64,000 nt of DNA from Hydrogenophilales bacterium. GTDB lineage: Bacteria > Pseudomonadota > Gammaproteobacteria > Burkholderiales > Thiobacteraceae. The notes under the pieces are model-generated. The model did not search any database. It saw only the letters and a list, made by a program, of their open reading frames with translations, and had not been told where the DNA came from. Both the position numbers and the translations under genes were made by a program. Of this stretch, positions 59,446 to 64,000 are shown piece by piece. The first letter of the stretch is position 1, and every line of letters begins with the position of its first letter. The DNA is taken from NCBI GenBank assembly GCA_016235775.1, contig JACRIU010000024.1, positions 1 through 64,000 on the forward strand, given 5' to 3'.

Positions 59446-59575
59446 TTGCCACAGAGGTCACAGAGGTCACAGAGAAAAGCACGATAGACTCAGGGTTCTT
59501 GGCTTACCCTTCGGGTGCAAGGGTGGAACAGTAAAGCCACGGTTTTCTCTGTGACCTCTGTGTTCTCTGCGGCAA
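59446..59575. repeat. period-9 (CACAGAGnn) inverted repeat element (family B, copy 3)
   Basis: ttgccacagaggtcacagaggtcacagagaaaa ... ttttctctgtgacctctgtgttctctgcggcaa. Confidence 0.92.
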
Positions 59576-59606
59576 ATCGATTTTGAGATTGATAGCGAGG
59601 GTCGCC

Positions 59607-59813
59607 ATGAATAAATACGAATTCAATATCCGAACCCGCAACGGCCAGCGGGTGGACAAAATCACGATTCAAGCCGTGGATCGCGACACCGCAGAACAGC
59701 GTCTGCGTCAAATGTATATGAACTGCGAAATACTCGATTGCGCCGAGCGTCCAGCTGAAACCCGTCAGGAAAATCTCGACGTGGAAGGCATGATCAATTT
59801 GATTACGAAATAA
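59607..59813 (+). CDS. 68-aa conserved hypothetical protein
   Basis: MNKYEFNIRTRNGQRVDKITIQAVDRDTAEQRLRQMYMNCEILDC. Confidence 0.65.
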   Translation: MNKYEFNIRTRNGQRVDKITIQAVDRDTAEQRLRQMYMNCEILDCAERPAETRQENLDVEGMINLITK

Positions 59814-59815
59814 CG

Positions 59816-60658
59816 CTAACCCGCTTGATACACCAAACGCGGCCCACGCCCGTAATTGGTTCGTTTGTTGCGTGGCAGCGTCATCTCCACGCCGGAAAAG
59901 AAGCCGCTGCCGGCTAATTCTTCCAGTAACGCTTCATAATCCTGTGCGCCCCGGCTATTCGGCGCATGTTCAAAAATCGTTTTATTCAAGGCCGGGCTCT
60001 CGGCGACGCTGACATTTTCCGCGATGGTGGTGACGCACAAATCATCCCCGAATTTTTCCTGTGCCTGCGCCAAGATTTGGCGCGTCATTTTGCGCCGCTT
60101 GTCGAAGCGGGTCAGCAGGTAGCGACGCGGCAGGCGCTTTTTCAATACCTGCTCCAAGGCCTTCAAGGTCTTTTCCACTTGCGCCGCGCCATTCAGCGCC
60201 AAGAAATCGGTGGAAATCGGAATCAGCACCAGATCGCATGCGAATAAGGCATTTAGCGACAGCACGCCCAGCATCGGACAACAGTCGATCACAATTGGCG
60301 CGCTGTTTTGCTGCATGGCCTCCGTGCTGAGTCCGGTCGCCAAACGTGTCACCACGTTATAGTTCTTGCCAAAGAGGGTGTCCGCTTTCGCCAGATCGAG
60401 ATGTGACGGGATGATGCGCCCGATAGTGCCGGCCGGGCGTATCAACTCGGTCAGCGGGCGCGTCTTGAGGTAGAAGCTGAAAATGCTCTCCTCGCCCGAA
60501 TCGACCGCGCTGCCGGTGATCAGCGTGAGATGCGCTTGCGGATCCAGGTCGATCAACAGCGGCGGACAAGCGGCACGCGCGAGCGCGGCGCCCAGATTCA
60601 AACTCGTCGTGGTTTTGCCCACCCCGCCTTTTTGGTTGAATACGGTAATGACAGCCAT
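59816..60658 (-). CDS. ParA-family ATPase (orphan)
   Basis: VFNQKGGVGKTTTSLNLGAAL deviant Walker A; IDLDPQAHLT. Confidence 0.93.
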   Translation of the reverse strand: MAVITVFNQKGGVGKTTTSLNLGAALARAACPPLLIDLDPQAHLTLITGSAVDSGEESIFSFYLKTRPLTELIRPAGTIGRIIPSHLDLAKADTLFGKNYNVVTRLATGLSTEAMQQNSAPIVIDCCPMLGVLSLNALFACDLVLIPISTDFLALNGAAQVEKTLKALEQVLKKRLPRRYLLTRFDKRRKMTRQILAQAQEKFGDDLCVTTIAENVSVAESPALNKTIFEHAPNSRGAQDYEALLEELAGSGFFSGVEMTLPRNKRTNYGRGPRLVYQAG

Positions 60659-60878
60659 ATCGCTCACCTCCAAATGTGCGAGCTAAGGATAACGCCATTA
60701 TTACAAAACCGCAATGAATTCGACCATTTAGAATAGAAAGTTAATGTGATAAAGTAACTATCGAAGCAAATAATAAAATTTACCTTTATAGGCTGACAGC
60801 CATTGTCTAGATTTAATTCTTTAATTTGCCATGCTCTGGACCGTGCGCTGGGCTAAACAATAAATCGGGTAAACCTGG

Positions 60879-61382
60879 ATGGGGAACAGTAAAGATCAAG
60901 GGTATCTCGCGGATATCGCCATGGCGTTGCACGAGGCCATGCCGCACACGCTGCTAGCGATCGGGCCGCAAGCGGACGAGGTGTTTGCCGAGTATGTTCG
61001 TGCAAACCCCAGTGCGGTTATAACGCATGTGGCCGAAGGCGATTGGCTGGATCAAGTGAGCACGGCTGGCCGCTTCGACTTTGTTTTCATCTCCGGGGTG
61101 CTGGAATATTTACCTAAGCGCAACGCCTGCACGCTGCTTGCCAGCCTGCGCGATGTTCACGCCAAGCAGTTGTATGCCTTGGCGCCGATCGGCAAGGCGT
61201 GGCTCAAACACAGCAGTTTTTGGGAATACAACGATTTGCTCGGCCTCGGCATGGAGGGGGTGAATGTCTATGCCCAAAACGGCCTGCCGCTCGCGCTGCT
61301 CAAATTCGATTTGCGCACCTACAAAACCACACCGGAATGGTTCAACAGCAAATATTGGGCGCGGCCTGAGTTGTGGGATTAG
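60879..61382 (+). CDS. DUF6231-like hypothetical protein
   Basis: FVFISGVLEYLPKRNACTLLASLRDVH...FWEYNDLLGLG. Confidence 0.7.
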   Translation: MGNSKDQGYLADIAMALHEAMPHTLLAIGPQADEVFAEYVRANPSAVITHVAEGDWLDQVSTAGRFDFVFISGVLEYLPKRNACTLLASLRDVHAKQLYALAPIGKAWLKHSSFWEYNDLLGLGMEGVNVYAQNGLPLALLKFDLRTYKTTPEWFNSKYWARPELWD

Positions 61383-62341
61383 TTGCGTGAATCGAGCTGC
61401 TGCGGCACCTGCTCCGCGGCGCGAATGAAAGTATCGAGCGACTTTTCCGGCGCCATGCGAAACTGCGCCGGTTTCAGTTCCGGCGGATAAGGCAGGGTGT
61501 CGTTGAAATCCAGCTCCTGCACATAAGTGGTGAAGCCGGAAAGCGCCACCACCCCTGCGGCGATCATGCCGGAAAATACGCCGATGCGCTTGGGCGAAAG
61601 CAGGGTTGCAAAGCGCAAATGCCCATAGAGCACCAGCGCAACGATTAGGCCAAACAGGACGTGGAATAAAATTTCTGCGCTGAGCTGCGCCGAAAATCCG
61701 AATGCGTAATATTCCGCAAACGTATCCGCGCCGAAAAAACTGATGACGGCCAGGCAAGCGATCACCGCATGCGAAACATAAGCGGTATGGTGCGCGAAAA
61801 TCCGGCTCAAAATCGCCCACAGCCCGGCCCACACCGGCACCAGGATGCCGATTTCGAGCGTCTCCAACAGTAGCTTGCTGAGCTTGATTTGCTGTGCCGA
61901 GAGTTGGTAGGCATGGAAGCCGAGTATCCCCAGCAGCAGCAAGCCCAAGGCCGTTAGCACCAATCCGCTGCTAAAAAAATTGGTCAGGCGGCTGTGGGTG
62001 AGCGTATCGATGCGCGCCGCCGCCACCGGAAATTCCGGGCGGCGCAACCGCACCAGCGTATGGCCGAGCCGAAGCAGGGTTTCCGCGCCAAGCGCGAGAT
62101 GGTGCATCGGCTGCATCGCCGGCAACAGGTAAGTGCCGTTTTCCGTATCGAGATCTATGATCGCCGGTTGGCCGGTTTCATCCAACACGATTTGCGCGTG
62201 ATGCGCCGAGACAAATTCGTCGCTCAGAATCACATCGCTGTCATAGCCGCGCCCCATCACGGCGGGAAAGCGCGTCAGCCGCATGCGCTCATGCACCTTG
62301 CCGGATTTATCCAGCACTTCGGCGATGATCACGGGTTCCAT
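61379..62341 (-). CDS. FHA-domain membrane protein
   Basis: FPAVMGRGYDSDVILSDEFVSAHHAQIVLDETGQPAIIDLDTENGTYL plus several TM segments. Confidence 0.92.
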   Translation of the reverse strand: MEPVIIAEVLDKSGKVHERMRLTRFPAVMGRGYDSDVILSDEFVSAHHAQIVLDETGQPAIIDLDTENGTYLLPAMQPMHHLALGAETLLRLGHTLVRLRRPEFPVAAARIDTLTHSRLTNFFSSGLVLTALGLLLLGILGFHAYQLSAQQIKLSKLLLETLEIGILVPVWAGLWAILSRIFAHHTAYVSHAVIACLAVISFFGADTFAEYYAFGFSAQLSAEILFHVLFGLIVALVLYGHLRFATLLSPKRIGVFSGMIAAGVVALSGFTTYVQELDFNDTLPYPPELKPAQFRMAPEKSLDTFIRAAEQVPQQLDSRN

Positions 62342-63579
62342 TGAAAACTTCCCAGGTAACGCTTGGTAAAGCGTGTCGCGTTCTCGGCGGAGACGCCCGC
62401 CAACACCAGTGTCGTTTGCACGCCGCGCTGGTTTTCATTCAAGGTGGCGGCTTTCAACACCGCGTCGAATAAACCAGGCAGCCGTTTGTATGCGCGCAGG
62501 CACAGCGCGGCCTTGAAACTCACGCCGTTGGTTTTGACGAAATCGGTGTGGCAACGGAATTTGGTGACATCTTCCTGCGTCGCGCGCAGGCCGGGGTAAT
62601 TGGCGTTGAATTGCGCTTGATACAGATTGAAGAAGCGGAAGCGGTTGAGCTGCTTGCCGGCCAGCCATTGGTGCTGGAAATGCACGATGCCGGTGGTCTG
62701 CGTGCGGGATACATACAGGTCATCTTCCGATGAACACTCCTGCGTGGCTTGGTCAAAACGATTTTCCGGCAATTGCTGCGAATCGCCCCAGCATTTCATG
62801 AAGCCGGCCAAGCGGCCAGGTACTTGATACTGGCCGAGCTGGCTGGTCATGAACGGTGCGCCCATGATCTGCGACATATAAGCCGCTTGGTTCGCGATCA
62901 ACTGGTCGCGCAAGCGCGCTTGGGCGACCGCCGGCGTGAGCGGTTTTGCGCCATGCGCGCGGCCCAGCAGGGCGCGCACATATTTCGCCGGTACCAAAAA
63001 GCTCACTTGGTTGCCGGCGGTGGCGACATTGACGCCGGCCACGCGCCCGTTGTTCAACACCGCCGGGCCGCCGCTCATGCCCGGATTGATCGAGCCGGTG
63101 AAATGGATCTTCTCGTACAGCGATTGTTCGAGCAGCCCGTTGTAAGTGCCCTCGACGATGGTGAAGCCCAAGTCGAACGGCGTGCCGATGGAAAATACGC
63201 GCATGCCGATCGGCAGCGAACCGGTATGCAATTCAAACGGGCGCGGTTGCGGCAGGTCTGATTTCACCAGCGCCAGATCATGCACCGCATCGAAATCGAT
63301 CAGCTCCAGCTTACCCAGCTTGCCGTCCGCGCCGAGAATCTCGCCGCGATATTGACCGCTCTGCTGCACCAGATCGGCGATGACATGGTAGTTGGTGACG
63401 ATCAGGCCATCGGGCGTGGCGACGAAGCCCGAGCCCATGCCCGTCTTGGCGCCGCTTGCCGCCACCAAAATCCGCACCTGCACGATGCGGTCTTGATAGC
63501 GCCGGAACACATCCTCGGTCGCAGCCAGCGCGGCGTGGTTGAGAATCAGCAGGAGGAGGCAGGTGAGGAGGGATCGCAT
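62329..63579 (-). CDS. trypsin-like (S1C) serine protease
   Basis: GMGSGFVATPDGLIVTNYHVI; GSINPGMSGGPAVLNNGRVAGVN. Confidence 0.93.
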   Translation of the reverse strand: MRSLLTCLLLLILNHAALAATEDVFRRYQDRIVQVRILVAASGAKTGMGSGFVATPDGLIVTNYHVIADLVQQSGQYRGEILGADGKLGKLELIDFDAVHDLALVKSDLPQPRPFELHTGSLPIGMRVFSIGTPFDLGFTIVEGTYNGLLEQSLYEKIHFTGSINPGMSGGPAVLNNGRVAGVNVATAGNQVSFLVPAKYVRALLGRAHGAKPLTPAVAQARLRDQLIANQAAYMSQIMGAPFMTSQLGQYQVPGRLAGFMKCWGDSQQLPENRFDQATQECSSEDDLYVSRTQTTGIVHFQHQWLAGKQLNRFRFFNLYQAQFNANYPGLRATQEDVTKFRCHTDFVKTNGVSFKAALCLRAYKRLPGLFDAVLKAATLNENQRGVQTTLVLAGVSAENATRFTKRYLGSFQWNP

Positions 63580-63773
63580 GGGGAAGCCGTATTCTACCGG
63601 TGCGGTGCGGCAGAGGCTATGCGGCCATTCAATGAAGCGGTTTTTCGGTTTATCTCAGGTCTCGCACCAGCATGAGGCGTCATCTTCTCTTTGTGCACCA
63701 CAAATAAGCGCGCCCTTATATGACAATCCCCGCCGTTCCTGGTAACTCGCTGATAAATAGGCGTAAACAAGGG

Positions 63774-63789
63774 TGGCACGGGGTTTGCA
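63774..63789 (+). promoter_or_regulatory. sigma-54 (-24/-12) promoter
   Basis: TGGCACG-gggt-TTGCA, GG/GC spacing correct. Confidence 0.85.
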
Positions 63790-63866
63790 ATGGAGAGGAA
63801 AACAGATGAAAGATAACTGAAGGAAATCCAAATGCATCCAGCCGGCGTCATGATCGGGAAATCAGC

Positions 63867-64000
63867 GTGAGCTACACGGCCTATTTAAAAGAAATCGGGC
63901 GCGGCCCTAACGGCAGCCGGCCCTTGAGTGAAGACGACGCCAATCATCTGATGAGCGCGATGCTCGATGGCGGCGTGCCTGATATGGAATTGGGCGGTTT
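63867..64000 (+). CDS. YbiB-like (TrpD2-type glycosyl transferase family 3) protein, truncated by window end
   Basis: GTG start; MSYTAYLKEIGRGPNGSRPLSEDDANHLMSAMLDGGVPDMELGG. Confidence 0.75.
   Translation, partial: MSYTAYLKEIGRGPNGSRPLSEDDANHLMSAMLDGGVPDMELGG

Overview
This 64 kb chromosomal window looks like a Nitrosomonadales/Gallionellales-type betaproteobacterium; that assignment is inferred from gene content and protein character, not from a search. Most of it is housekeeping or respiratory sequence: slmA, malic enzyme, a GT/GT/phosphoribosyl-polyprenol synthase operon, ccoNOQP-ccoG-ccoI-ccoS, rpoH, ftsYEX, two M16 peptidases, rsmD-coaD, tRNA-Lys, a YeeE/YedE transporter, queC/queE, ctpA-envC-gpmI, an ArsR/RND cluster, grx/trx/secB/gpsA, ParA, and FHA/protease genes. 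An accessory insertion (about 28.69-35.17 kb) separates the M16 pair from rsmD. It carries an orphan hcp / DUF2778 (Tlde1-like) / small-membrane-protein module, which looks like a T6SS effector-immunity cassette, and a type III restriction-modification system. Other observations: (i) a dispersed palindromic REP-like element inserted in frame, in the same reading frame, in both mod and res of that RM system; (ii) several families of short-period (7, 9, 10 nt) tandem arrays arranged as inverted repeats, which repeatedly punctuate operons (ccoN|ccoO, ccoI|ccoS, ftsY|ftsE|ftsX, RND MFP|RND pump, grx|trx); (iii) a near-perfect CIRCE element upstream of rpoH; (iv) a PhnD-GGDEF/EAL-PhnD signalling locus; (v) three apparent gene interruptions: an A8-tract frameshift in a REC-PAS-GGDEF-EAL gene, an A6-tract frameshift at a PhnD-like start codon, and an in-frame TAG in an O-antigen ligase/PglL-like gene; (vi) a consensus sigma-54 promoter before a ybiB-like gene. 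No searches were run. Family names come from motif and sequence recognition.
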